Source: CAYPLH01 sp964411505 (GTDB lineage: Bacteria > Bacillota > Clostridia > CAYPLH01 > DUMO01). Taken from it: DNA of 64,000 nt. The stretch lies in the NCBI GenBank assembly GCA_964411505.1, contig CAYPLH010000014.1, forward strand, positions 10,512-74,511. The letters run 5' to 3'. Under the pieces are notes generated by a model, which saw only the letters and a program-made list of their open reading frames with translations, had not been told where the DNA came from and did no database searches. How positions within the stretch are numbered: position 1 is the first letter of the stretch; each line of letters begins with the position of its first letter. A program made the position numbers and the translations under genes. Shown piece by piece: positions 27,541 through 35,864 of this stretch.

Positions 27541-28344
27541 ATGGGAGAAGTTATAGTTATAACTTCCGGAAAAGGTGGAGTCGGTAAAACTACCACCGCT
27601 GCAAACCTTGGTACAGGACTGGCGCTAGAAAACAAGCAGGTTGTTCTTGTGGATACGGATATTGGCTTGAGAAATCTGGATGTTGTTATGGGGCTTGAGA
27701 ACAGAATAGTCTATGACCTAGTGGATGTAGTGGAGGGAAGCTGCAGAGTGAAACAGGCATTAATAAAAGACCGACGCTATGAAGGGCTATATCTTTTGCC
27801 CGCTGCCCAGACACGGGATAAAAATGCTATCCATCCTAAACAGATGATAGAGCTATGCGAAGAGCTTAAGCAGCAATTTGATTTTACTATTATAGATTGT
27901 CCGGCTGGAATTGAACAAGGCTTTAAAAATGCAATATCTGGTGCAGATAAAGCATTTGTGGTTACCACTCCGGATGTGTCAGCCGTAAGGGATGCTGACA
28001 GGATAATAGGACTTTTAGAAGCACATGAGCTAAAAAATCCTAAGATCATTATCAACAGAGTTAAACCTGATATGATAAGACGTGGTGATATGATGACAAT
28101 AGAAGACATAATTGATATACTGGCAGTAGATCTTCTTGGTGTTGTACCCGATGATGAGAAAATTGTGGTATCAACAAACAGGGGCGAGCCTGCCATTACA
28201 GACAGTAAGTCATCAGCTGGTCAGGCATACCGGAATATAATAAGACGGATACTCGGTGAGAATATACCTATTATTGATATGCAGTCAGAAGAAGGGTTTC
28301 TATACAAACTAAAAAAACTATTTGGTGTTAATAGTTCTTTATAG
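27541..28344 (+). CDS. minD: Septum site-determining ATPase MinD
   Basis: 267-aa ParA/MinD ATPase recruiting MinC to the membrane. Deviant Walker A GKGGVGKTTTAANLG near the N-terminus, VLVDTDIGLRNLD, and a C-terminal amphipathic membrane-targeting helix (GFLYKLKKLFG). AGGGGGG precedes the start. minE follows by 10 bp. Confidence 0.96.
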   Translation: MGEVIVITSGKGGVGKTTTAANLGTGLALENKQVVLVDTDIGLRNLDVVMGLENRIVYDLVDVVEGSCRVKQALIKDRRYEGLYLLPAAQTRDKNAIHPKQMIELCEELKQQFDFTIIDCPAGIEQGFKNAISGADKAFVVTTPDVSAVRDADRIIGLLEAHELKNPKIIINRVKPDMIRRGDMMTIEDIIDILAVDLLGVVPDDEKIVVSTNRGEPAITDSKSSAGQAYRNIIRRILGENIPIIDMQSEEGFLYKLKKLFGVNSSL

Positions 28345-28354
28345 GGGGGATAAA

Positions 28355-28642
28355 ATGCTGGCAGGATTACTAAGATTTGCAACCCGGAAGTCTAAGGCGT
28401 CAAAGGATACTGCAAAAGAAAGATTAAAGCTTGTGTTGATTCACGACAGGGCGAATGTGTCTCCTCAGTTTCTGGAAATGATGAAAGGCGAAATAATAAA
28501 AGTTATCCAAAATTATATGGATATTGACCAAGAAGGGTTAGATATTCAGATTACAAGAACAGAGAATGAAAAAGGAGACGGAACAGTACCTGCACTTGTA
28601 GCTAATATTCCTATTTTGAAGGTTAGAAATAGCGGAAAGTAG
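28355..28642 (+). CDS. minE: Cell division topological specificity factor MinE
   Basis: 95-aa MinE that stimulates MinD ATPase and drives its redistribution. ATG 28355 follows AGGGGGGA; the start gives MLAGLLRFATRKSKASKDTA, then the MinD-binding AKERLKLVLIHDRANVSPQF. Presence of MinE rather than only DivIVA is common in clostridia. Followed by a strong terminator, so minCDE ends here. Confidence 0.94.
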   Translation: MLAGLLRFATRKSKASKDTAKERLKLVLIHDRANVSPQFLEMMKGEIIKVIQNYMDIDQEGLDIQITRTENEKGDGTVPALVANIPILKVRNSGK

Positions 28643-28741
28643 CAAGTATAGTGCATGACGAGGTAAACAAGAATATGATTATTCTCCAATAAGTTATAGT
28701 GACTTTTTGGGAGATGATCAGAATAAAGAATTTGTTAAATG

Positions 28742-28797
28742 TAGGAAGCTATCGCGCTTGCTTTTCGGGCGCGATTAGCTTCCTATTAATTTTTTTG
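28742..28797 (+). terminator. Rho-independent terminator of minCDE
   Basis: Arms TAGGAAGCTA (28742-28751) / TAGCTTCCTA (28776-28785), extended by TCGCGC/GCGCGA with one bulged T, followed by a T7 run (28790-28796). Confidence 0.88.
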
Positions 28798-28943
28798 GAT
28801 ATAAAGTATACTTTCTTATCCAATGAGAACTGCAAAGGGGAAGCCCCTTTGCCGCTTTAAGGAGGGTGCTTAAGGATGCGGAGCATCCGTCCAAGGGAAC
28901 CATAAGGTTCCCTCGCGAAAAAAGTGGAGTAGCCCACTCTTTT
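28797..28943 (+). repeat. Multi-hairpin dispersed repeat, full copy A
   Basis: Five successive hairpins in 147 bp: GGATA..TATCC (28797-28821); GCAAAGGGG-AAG-CCCCTTTGC (28832-28852); GGATGC-GGA-GCATCC (28874-28888); GGGAACC-ATAA-GGTTCCC (28895-28912); AGTGG..CCACT flanked by A- and T-runs (28918-28943). Parts recur at 48801-48836, 59796-59851 and 63933-64000. No coding sequence. The rest of the minE-spoIVFA gap (28944-29088) shows nothing else. Confidence 0.75.
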
Positions 28944-29088
28944 AATGTAATAAATTTAACATAATATAAATATAATCTATCAAGCGCTCAAAACCTATAT
29001 CTTTTTGAACTATAGATGCATGAGATGCGCCTGATAGGAACTTAGATATTTTCCGTTATAGTACTAACAAAAAAGGATGTGTACTTTC

Positions 29089-29955
29089 ATGGATGATGTT
29101 GTTATAAGACCAAGATACCAACGACATAGGGTACGTGTAAAAAAACGTAAAAAAAATTATAGAGATACGCCAAGGTTTATCGAAAAGTTATTTGTGCAGA
29201 TTGTTGCAGCGACGCTAATTTTATTGATAGCTTTTGCACTTAAGAATATAGGAACGCCAACAACAGATAATATAATAAACCGAATCAGAGGGCTCCTGAC
29301 CCAAAACATAAACATAACAACAGTCTATGAGCGAATTGACAGCTTTTTATCAGGAATAAAATCAGGGATTTTAGCAGAAGATGACGTTAAAAGCAACCCC
29401 GACACTATCTTGCCTGTTGCTGATGATTTTGTGTTGCCCGATTCACATGCTATAAAAAATAACGAAATAAATGACAGTGAACAAGATGCACAATTGTCTG
29501 CCAATGAAGCAAACCCTGAATTTAACAAAACAGAAGTGATGTCATCAGAGTTTATAAACCTGGAGCTTCCTTTAAACCCACCTGTTGATGGTGTAGTAGT
29601 TCTAAAATACGGATGGATGGATGAATCAATTTCTGCATGGGAGAGTTTTCATTATGGAATAGATATAGAAGTTGCTGAAGAAACTTATGTAAAATCTGTA
29701 ATGGATGGGTCTGTTGCGGAAACTGGTTCTAAACCTGACCTTGTAAACTACATAGTTATTAAGCATTCAGCTGGATACAAGACTATATATGCAAATTGTG
29801 ACATAATATCAGTCGAACCAGGACAATTTGTAGCAGAAGGAGAAAATATCGGCAAAATAAATGTCAAAGGGCATAGCCATGTATCTCATTTGCACTTTGA
29901 AATGTGGAAAGACGGAAATACTGTGAACCCCATGGATTATATAAAGGTACATTAG
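29089..29955 (+). CDS. spoIVFA: SpoIVFA-like M23-domain sporulation protein
   Basis: 288 aa. A basic N-terminus, one transmembrane segment (about residues 30-50), an acidic linker and a C-terminal LytM/M23 fold (GWMDESISAWESFHYGIDIE, then GHSHVSHLHFEMWKDG). In the Bacillus order minD-spoIVFA-spoIVFB this protein holds the protease SpoIVFB inactive until the forespore signals; the same neighbour follows here. The M23 metal site is probably incomplete (only scattered His), as in SpoIVFA. Start at ATG 29089 behind AAAAGGATG. Confidence 0.82.
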   Translation: MDDVVIRPRYQRHRVRVKKRKKNYRDTPRFIEKLFVQIVAATLILLIAFALKNIGTPTTDNIINRIRGLLTQNINITTVYERIDSFLSGIKSGILAEDDVKSNPDTILPVADDFVLPDSHAIKNNEINDSEQDAQLSANEANPEFNKTEVMSSEFINLELPLNPPVDGVVVLKYGWMDESISAWESFHYGIDIEVAEETYVKSVMDGSVAETGSKPDLVNYIVIKHSAGYKTIYANCDIISVEPGQFVAEGENIGKINVKGHSHVSHLHFEMWKDGNTVNPMDYIKVH

Positions 29956-29956
29956 T

Positions 29957-30835
29957 GTGAAATTCCATATTAAGAGAGTAGAGTTTGATGTAAGCGTTCT
30001 ACTGCCCATTGTAGCACTATGTGCCATATATTCTGGTTTTGCAGAAGAATACCTAGTAGCATTTTTAATGATTGTTCTTCATGAAGCAGCCCACATAGCT
30101 TGTGCCAGTCTTTTAGGCTGTAAAGTTGAATCTGTCTCTTTTTTACCAGTTGGTTTGCATGCAAGCGTTGGAACAGAACAAATTGACAGGCTAAAAAGAA
30201 TTATGATAAATTCTTGCGGACCAGCTCTTAATCTGGTTTTGTTTATATTATGTGAATTATTTATTCGTTGTGTAAATGATCCTTTGCCCATACTCCACAT
30301 TATAAAAACATCGAATATTTATCTTGCAATATTTAATATTTTACCTGTCTGGCCAATGGATGGTAGCAAAATCTTACAAGACCTATTGATGGTTAAAACA
30401 GGGCTATTATCAGCAGCAAGGCTTGTAAGAGGCCTATCGTTTGTAATGGCATCTATACTGATTATAATTGGAGTTTTATCAAGTTTTTATAGCAACTGGA
30501 ATTTTGCTCTGGTTATGGTTGGTATTTATATTCTGTGGTCAGCTAAAATGGAGAAAACAGAAACTTCTTATGCGAATATTAGGAGCGTTATTTACAGGCG
30601 TTCAAAATTAAAGAATAAAGGAATATATCCAGCGAGAGAAATTGTAGTTTTGCATTCGCTTTGCCTTTGGGAAGCAGTAAGCAGCATGGATTTTGATAGA
30701 TACCATATTATACATGTTTTGGATGAGAATTTTTCGATAATAAGAAGTTTTACCGAACAGGAGATAATTGATGGGATGATAAACAATAACACCTCAATAA
30801 CGTTTAAGGAGTTTATAGAATTAGCGGAAAAATAA
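29957..30835 (+). CDS. spoIVFB: SpoIVFB-like M50 intramembrane metalloprotease
   Basis: 292-aa site-2-protease-family enzyme, expected in the outer forespore membrane to process pro-sigma-K. The zinc motif HEAAH is in VLHEAAHIACASLLG, and the second motif is in NILPVWPMDGSKILQ. Five or six membrane segments and a C-terminal CBS-like region. The GTG start is 1 bp after the spoIVFA stop, so the two are coupled. Confidence 0.88.
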   Translation: MKFHIKRVEFDVSVLLPIVALCAIYSGFAEEYLVAFLMIVLHEAAHIACASLLGCKVESVSFLPVGLHASVGTEQIDRLKRIMINSCGPALNLVLFILCELFIRCVNDPLPILHIIKTSNIYLAIFNILPVWPMDGSKILQDLLMVKTGLLSAARLVRGLSFVMASILIIIGVLSSFYSNWNFALVMVGIYILWSAKMEKTETSYANIRSVIYRRSKLKNKGIYPAREIVVLHSLCLWEAVSSMDFDRYHIIHVLDENFSIIRSFTEQEIIDGMINNNTSITFKEFIELAEK

Positions 30836-30942
30836 CCGATTGCCTGTGAACTTGTGTCTGTTCAGTCTTAATATTATATGAAAACATTTTATTTACGAAA
30901 GGGGAATTTGCTCAACTCAATCCATAATTTTTAATTTCACCG

Positions 30943-31056
30943 TTTACTTTGAGTAAAGATGTGTTATAATATCATTAAGGACGGCGACGCTTGTTGCTGT
31001 CAGGTTTAAATTAGGTAATGAATTTTAAAGGCGGTTTACTTTAGCCGTCTTTTTTT
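30943..31056 (+). ncRNA. Promoter plus attenuator-like leader, no downstream gene
   Basis: TTTACT (30943-30948), 16 bp, TATAAT (30965-30970). The predicted RNA has hairpin 1 GACGGCGAC/GTTGCTGTC (30980-31001) and a terminator AAGGCGG/CCGTCTT followed by T7 (31028-31056). GACGGC of hairpin 1 is also complementary to GCCGTC of the terminator, so the two pairings exclude each other, as in an attenuator. In Bacillus and many clostridia rplU with an L21 leader lies downstream of spoIVFB; here no rplU follows. It may be an orphan leader or a small RNA. Confidence 0.5.
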
Positions 31057-31111
31057 CTGCGTATTGGGCTGTGGTTGAAGTAGTTTATGTGCAATAACAG
31101 CAATCGACACC

Positions 31112-31170
31112 CCTACCCCAATCGGATTCTGTGAGGGGTACACCCCGCAAGGGGTGTATCTACTCGACCC
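31112..31170 (+). mobile_element. Possible group II intron 3'-end remnant
   Basis: CGGATTCTGTGAGGGG is followed by a strong stem TACACCCC-GCAA-GGGGTGTA and CTACTCGAC. This resembles the domain V end plus domain VI and 3' terminus of bacterial group II introns (comparison from memory); most of domain V and all of the body are missing. Its position just after a rho-independent terminator fits group IIC insertion preference. The remaining 31171-31426 shows only AAAGACGGCT, which could pair with the upstream terminator arm. Confidence 0.3.
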
Positions 31171-31426
31171 TGAATAGACCTGAAAGACGGCTGCTCGATT
31201 TTTTTGTTGCTTGTCTTAAGGTTATATAGTATCATTGTTATAATATCCTTTTTACACAAAAGTGCTGATCGCCCTTGTTTCTATTAAGTTCTGAACGCAT
31301 ATCAAATATCATTTGCGCGCTATTATCTTTAAAATTCCTTTGAGATTGAATTAATATAATTTTCTTTAGACTTCAAAAAAACATTAATTTCATTAATTTC
31401 TTCAAATCTTATTCGAATTCTGACTT

Positions 31427-32023
31427 TTAAGGCATTCCACCAGCATAAAAAGTGGGTTTAAATAGTAGTTCAACTCCGGAAAAATTTAAATTAATATTAA
31501 TCAGGTCACATGGATATTCGAAACCAAATGCCGTTGGTTCTGCTAATTCAAGGTATTTTGCTTCGCTCCATCCTTTAAATGTATCATTATTCTTATCTTC
31601 ATCAACATCATTTCCATTTTCATTAATCCTGACCACATTATAAGTATAGGGAAATGGCCACCCACGCCAATTGGGGCTATTTGAATTAAATATCATGTAA
31701 TTTTCATTAATGATTTCTTCAACATAACAGTTTATTGCATAAAGATTTTCCACTTTTTTTGTTGTTAAATTTAACAAGTAATGATTGTTTTCGTTATATT
31801 TTTCATCATCGTTTTTTCTAAATAATTCTACTAATGCAAATGCTCCAGAACCACCCTGAAATCTTATTATATTTGTCACTTCCCCACGCTTTCCAGAAAA
31901 CATATCAGAAAACATATCCATTATTTCATTATCATCTAACTCTGTAACTGCATTTTTATTTTCTGAGCATCCTGTTAATAACATTGTTACAACTAATACT
32001 ACTACAAATACTTTATTTTTCAT
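31427..32023 (-). CDS. Lipoprotein of the ECF module (copy 1)
   Basis: 198 aa with a lipoprotein signal peptide, MKNKVFVVVLVVTMLLTGC, cleaved before Cys19. The mature part is acidic with no domain I recognise (WRGWPFPYTYNVVRINENGN near the middle). Extracytoplasmic, membrane-anchored. It is preceded at 32149-32179 by a site matching the presumed promoter of the ECF sigma factor encoded at 34754-35326, so it is a likely target of that regulator. Confidence 0.75.
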   Translation of the reverse strand: MKNKVFVVVLVVTMLLTGCSENKNAVTELDDNEIMDMFSDMFSGKRGEVTNIIRFQGGSGAFALVELFRKNDDEKYNENNHYLLNLTTKKVENLYAINCYVEEIINENYMIFNSNSPNWRGWPFPYTYNVVRINENGNDVDEDKNNDTFKGWSEAKYLELAEPTAFGFEYPCDLININLNFSGVELLFKPTFYAGGMP

Positions 32024-32148
32024 AAATATAGTTACCCCCTATTTTCTTATAATCAGTAGCAGGTATTTTGCATTATACCCGCTACTGTCATAATAAAGCC
32101 TGTGTTTTGACAAGGTGAAAAGCTATTATTAATTCCCTTTGTTATAGT

Positions 32149-32179
32149 ATAAGACTGTTTTAGTATTAATTTTGTTACA
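32149..32179 (-). promoter_or_regulatory. Putative ECF promoter upstream of lipoprotein 1
   Basis: Minus strand TGTAAC, 18 bp, GTCTTAT (complement of 32174-32179 and 32149-32155). Same bases and spacing at 33851-33881 and 35345-35375. It lies about 125 bp before lipoprotein 1. Confidence 0.65.
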
Positions 32180-32292
32180 GGTTTTTGATAATTTATTTTA
32201 ACTAATTTTAGGAAGGATGTAACATTTAGCAATGTGTAGCGTCCACTTACATATACGTATATTAATAAAATTGGGTGTGAAATTTGTGCGCC

Positions 32293-32817
32293 CTATTTCA
32301 TTGACTTTGCAATTTTTATTATTTCATCTCTGCTTAAATTACCGTTTATTTCACAGCTAACAGTGCCATTATCCCATAACAGACTGTTAAGATTTTTTTC
32401 ATAGCTTATCAACGTATATTCTATTCCATCAATTGTTAAATACTCAATCTTTGTATTTTCATCCTTGGTAATATTCACTGCTATATTTGATTCAGCCGGA
32501 AAATTCCACTGTATTATTTCAAAACAATCCTTTTTGTCATTACTGCTGCTATATAAAAAAGTAACCGTTTCTTTTTCATCATAATTATTTATTATATCAA
32601 TCTTGTTTAATTGGAATCCTTTTGAAATGTATTCCGGTATAAACAGTCTGAAGTGTATTTTCTTTTGCGTTTCTCCAATCCTTGGATCGTCAATATCTCT
32701 GCCGAAAAGATAATCAGGAATACTTTCATTAGATAAAGAAACAACTTTTTTGTAAATTTTGATAGTATCTTCTTTTATTACGATCATACTTTTTATAATT
32801 CTGTCAGCAAACGCCAT
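32293..32817 (-). pseudogene. Anti-sigma gene duplicate, 5'-truncated
   Basis: 174 codons identical to residues 77-250 of the intact anti-sigma factor at 33995-34747. The cytoplasmic sigma-binding part and the membrane segment are missing, leaving only the extracytoplasmic DUF4367-like part with no signal for export. No ribosome-binding site before the first ATG. A by-product of the duplication. Confidence 0.85.
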
Positions 32818-32880
32818 GACAAAACGAGAGTTAAGTTTGGATAGTCCAACTTGTCAAAAGTACCTAACAACCTTTTACTT

Positions 32881-33762
32881 TTAATTCGCAGTCATGGCAT
32901 TCCAATAAATAGAAATCAAGTTAACATCTTTTTTCGAACTATACCATTGTTCTGTTTCACTCCCTTTTATACATATATACCCTTCATCCCAATATACTGT
33001 AATTTTTTTACCTTTATTATAAAAGTTCATCTCAACAAGATTTTCTGTTACTTTTATATCTCCTGTACATGGTTTTTCAATACTAACCACTGTACCATCA
33101 TCAATAAATCTTTGAATAAGTCCCGCTATTTGTCTTATTCTGAAGATCTCCGAACTTATTCCCCAAAGCTTGCTTTCGTAAATCTTTTTTAACAAAGAAT
33201 CTTCAGGTATTTCTCTAGGGTATAAAAGAAAAGCTTCTCCTAACACACTTGCGTTACGACTGCACTCATAGTAATCTCCATTATATTCTATGAGATTACT
33301 GTTATATACATTTATGATATATTCTTTATTATCTTTCACAAATATATATTTATAATACTCCGTATAACTGCTTGGTGATGGAGGTGCGTAACCTACTCGA
33401 ATTCGACCAAGAAGAGCACCTAGATTTATTTTCAACAAATAATCAGGCAAAACGAAATTATAACTATCGTCATTCCGGATAGTTACAATTACACTATCCC
33501 ATTCATGCGTTTGCATCCATGAAAGTTTTTCATCATCATGGGACAGATAAATATACTTGGTGAACTCCATGCTTTCTTCCTCCAAAGCAATGATTTTGTC
33601 CTTAAGGTTTTTTTGCTCAGCATGCTTTTCACTTAATTCATTTTGTAAATTCTCAATCTTTTCTTGATATTGTTCTATTTCAATATTCACTTCGTTTGTA
33701 TTTAAACATGCGGCGAAAAGAACACCAAAAATAATTAAAAAAAAGAATAATATTTTTTTCAA
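32881..33762 (-). CDS. Coiled-coil lipoprotein of the ECF module (copy 2)
   Basis: 293 aa. Lipoprotein signal MKKILFFFLIIFGVLFAAC with acylated Cys19, then a coiled coil over about residues 28-66 (EIEQYQEKIENLQNELSEKH), then a globular region with no recognised domain. AAAGGGGAG precedes the start. Upstream at 33851-33881 is the second ECF promoter-like site. It sits between the intact anti-sigma gene and its truncated duplicate. Likely anchored on the outer face of the membrane and induced by the neighbouring sigma factor (inference). Confidence 0.75.
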   Translation of the reverse strand: MKKILFFFLIIFGVLFAACLNTNEVNIEIEQYQEKIENLQNELSEKHAEQKNLKDKIIALEEESMEFTKYIYLSHDDEKLSWMQTHEWDSVIVTIRNDDSYNFVLPDYLLKINLGALLGRIRVGYAPPSPSSYTEYYKYIFVKDNKEYIINVYNSNLIEYNGDYYECSRNASVLGEAFLLYPREIPEDSLLKKIYESKLWGISSEIFRIRQIAGLIQRFIDDGTVVSIEKPCTGDIKVTENLVEMNFYNKGKKITVYWDEGYICIKGSETEQWYSSKKDVNLISIYWNAMTAN

Positions 33763-33847
33763 AAAAAACTCCCCTTTGTAAATTATTGAATATATACAAA
33801 AACCTACCTTTTCGTTCCTTAAATGAGTTGATTTTTCTCGCTGCTAT

Positions 33848-34520
33848 AGTATAAGACCATTTTAAGACTAATTTTGTTACAGGTTTTTGATAATTTATTT
33901 TAACTAATTTTAGGAAGGATGTAACATTTAGCAATGTGTAGCGTCCACTTACATATACGTATATTAATAAAATTGGGTGTGAAATTTGTGCGCCCTATTT
34001 CATTGACTTTGCAATTTTTATTATTTCATCTCTGCTTAAATTACCGTTTATTTCACAGCTAACAGTGCCATTATCCCATAACAGACTGTTAAGATTTTTT
34101 TCATAGCTTATCAACGTATATTCTATTCCATCAATTGTTAAATACTCAATCTTTGTATTTTCATCCTTGGTAATATTCACTGCTATATTTGATTCAGCCG
34201 GAAAATTCCACTGTATTATTTCAAAACAATCCTTTTTGTCATTACTGCTGCTATATAAAAAAGTAACCGTTTCTTTTTCATCATAATTATTTATTATATC
34301 AATCTTGTTTAATTGGAATCCTTTTGAAATGTATTCCGGTATAAACAGTCTGAAGTGTATTTTCTTTTGCGTTTCTCCAATCCTTGGATCGTCAATATCT
34401 CTGCCGAAAAGATAATCAGGAATACTTTCATTAGATAAAGAAACAACTTTTTTGTAAATTTTGATAGTATCTTCTTTTATTACGATCATACTTTTTATAA
34501 TTCTGTCAGCAAACGCCATT
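33848..34520 (-). repeat. Segmental duplication, copy 2 (parent)
   Basis: Counterpart of 32146-32818. This copy carries the 3' part of the intact anti-sigma gene and its downstream promoter-like site, so it is probably the source. A third, eroded copy lies at 35508-35690. Confidence 0.92.
33851..33881 (-). promoter_or_regulatory. Putative ECF promoter upstream of lipoprotein 2
   Basis: Minus strand TGTAAC, 18 bp, GTCTTAT (complement of 33876-33881 and 33851-33857). The spacer differs from copy 1 at several bases while both elements are kept. Confidence 0.65.
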
Positions 34521-34747
34521 ACAGGGGCTTGAAAGTTTACATATAATACTGCTAAAAAAGCAATTAAAATGCACGCAGCAATGGCAGACTTTAACCGTTT
34601 CAACAGATTCTTTTTTAACTCTTTTTTGTGCTCTAGCCTAATACGGGTAATTACCTGCTCCCATACCTCACTTTTGGGAGGACGCGGCATTTTTTTTATT
34701 CTTTCTTTTACTACCTCTTTTATAAATGAATCGAAATCCTTAGACAT
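33995..34747 (-). CDS. Transmembrane anti-sigma factor with DUF4367-like domain
   Basis: 250 aa. The N-terminal about 50 residues are cytoplasmic and basic (RPPKSEVWEQVITRIRLEHK), one transmembrane helix follows at about 52-70 (AIAACILIAFLAVLYVNF), and the rest is an extracytoplasmic beta-rich domain of the DUF4367 type found in clostridial anti-sigma proteins. It starts 6 bp after the sigma gene stop, so the pair is coupled. The expected role is to hold the ECF sigma at the membrane until an envelope signal is sensed. Confidence 0.8.
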   Translation of the reverse strand: MSKDFDSFIKEVVKERIKKMPRPPKSEVWEQVITRIRLEHKKELKKNLLKRLKSAIAACILIAFLAVLYVNFQAPVMAFADRIIKSMIVIKEDTIKIYKKVVSLSNESIPDYLFGRDIDDPRIGETQKKIHFRLFIPEYISKGFQLNKIDIINNYDEKETVTFLYSSSNDKKDCFEIIQWNFPAESNIAVNITKDENTKIEYLTIDGIEYTLISYEKNLNSLLWDNGTVSCEINGNLSRDEIIKIAKSMK

Positions 34748-34753
34748 TTTTAT

Positions 34754-35326
34754 TCACTCCCTTATGTCAAGATACTTTTTCAGCTCATCTGACATTCTAT
34801 GTTTGGCTCTATATAATTTTACCTTTACATTATTTATACTAATATTCATACATTCAGCGATTTGCTCGTAAGTATAATCTTCAAAAAACCTAAGATTTAT
34901 AACTCGTTGTGAATCAGCATCCAGTTCGTCTATGCATTCCTTAATTTCCTGCCTTATCTCTTTATTTTCATATATTTCATCTGGTACATTGAAATCACTT
35001 AATTCAATTAAATTTTTTACATTCCCGTCTTTGTCATAGATAGATATATTTTTGCCTTTTTGTTTGCATATCTGCCTAAGCATATCCCTGCATACATTCC
35101 TAGTGATAGTACAAATCCACACACTGAATTTACTTTTATCCTTTAATGTATCAATTTTTATAAATGCTCTTAAGAAGGCCTCCTGCACTGCATCTTTAGC
35201 TAACTCCTTATTTAAAAGAATAGCAATAGCCGTATTATATGCTTTTTCATAGTTTTCTTCAAATAATACCTCTATGGTACTTTCATAGAGGTTATCAACC
35301 TTATCATTTGCAAAACCAAAAATCAT
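34754..35326 (-). CDS. ECF-family RNA polymerase sigma factor
   Basis: 190 aa from ATG 35326. Region 2 spans YNTAIAILLNKELAKDAVQE then AFLRAFIKI; region 4 spans DADSQRVINLRFFEDYTYEQ then IAECMNISINNVKVKLYRAK. A longer open frame to 35395 is rejected, because it would run through its own promoter. Promoter-like site at 35345-35375. Followed by its anti-sigma gene. Target genes inferred from matching sites are the two lipoprotein genes downstream. Confidence 0.9.
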   Translation of the reverse strand: MIFGFANDKVDNLYESTIEVLFEENYEKAYNTAIAILLNKELAKDAVQEAFLRAFIKIDTLKDKSKFSVWICTITRNVCRDMLRQICKQKGKNISIYDKDGNVKNLIELSDFNVPDEIYENKEIRQEIKECIDELDADSQRVINLRFFEDYTYEQIAECMNISINNVKVKLYRAKHRMSDELKKYLDIRE

Positions 35327-35344
35327 ATCCTTGACCTCATATAA

Positions 35345-35375
35345 ATAAGACTTATAACATATTAAAAATGTTACA
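35345..35375 (-). promoter_or_regulatory. Putative autoregulated ECF promoter of the sigma gene
   Basis: Minus strand TGTAAC, 18 bp, GTCTTAT (complement of 35370-35375 and 35345-35351), ending 18 bp before the sigma ATG. The transcript leader would be short but still include AAGGAT. Confidence 0.65.
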
Positions 35376-35507
35376 CAAAATATAAAAAAAACCAATCGTA
35401 ATATTATAATATCTTTTGCATAAATTTACATCAAGCTATAGACCTGTTTTGTAATAGGAATTTAATGCTATGCAATACAAATTTGTCATACTATGGCTAT
35501 ATGGTTG

Positions 35508-35690
35508 TTCCCTTTGTTATAGTGTTAATTTTGTGACAGGTTTTCGGTAAATTCCATAAATACTTTTGGGTAAAAAGTGTAACATTTTCAATATTTCTGC
35601 CGAAAAGATGATCAGGAATACTTTCATCAGATGAAGAAACAACTTTTTTGTAAATTTTGACAGGATCTTCTTTTATTACAATTTACCTAT
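35508..35690 (-). repeat. Eroded third copy of the anti-sigma 3' segment
   Basis: TTCCCTTTGTTATAGT at 35508 matches 32133, and CTGCCGAAAAGATGATCAGG near 35597 matches the anti-sigma gene near 34401 (CTGCCGAAAAGATAATCAGG). The middle is deleted and the promoter-like site is damaged (TGTCAC). Evidence that the module had duplicated more than once. Confidence 0.75.
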
Positions 35691-35864
35691 GCTACACAAA
35701 TACAAACATTACTGTTTCATTTTTTCAAATAATCTATTATAATGATTACTGGTTGTTTTTCATTATATCAGGATATGGTGGCATTTTCCGATATATAGAT
35801 GAAGAATTATTTAAATCAGACTTTGTGAGAACGAGACAACAAAAATTAGAAAAGGATGGAATAC

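Larger units (their letters stand above)
32146..32818 (-). repeat. Segmental duplication, copy 1
   Basis: Matches 33848-34520 at a constant offset of 1,702 bp, identical or nearly so from about 32178 on. It includes the ECF promoter-like site, the non-coding stretch GGAAGGATGTAACATTTAGC and the 3' 70 percent of the anti-sigma gene. It ends abruptly after GTCAGCAAACGCCAT. Confidence 0.92.

Noticed and set aside
32851..33192. Plus-strand ORF opposite lipoprotein 2
   Set aside because: Shadow of the minus-strand gene, which has a lipoprotein signal and a ribosome-binding site.
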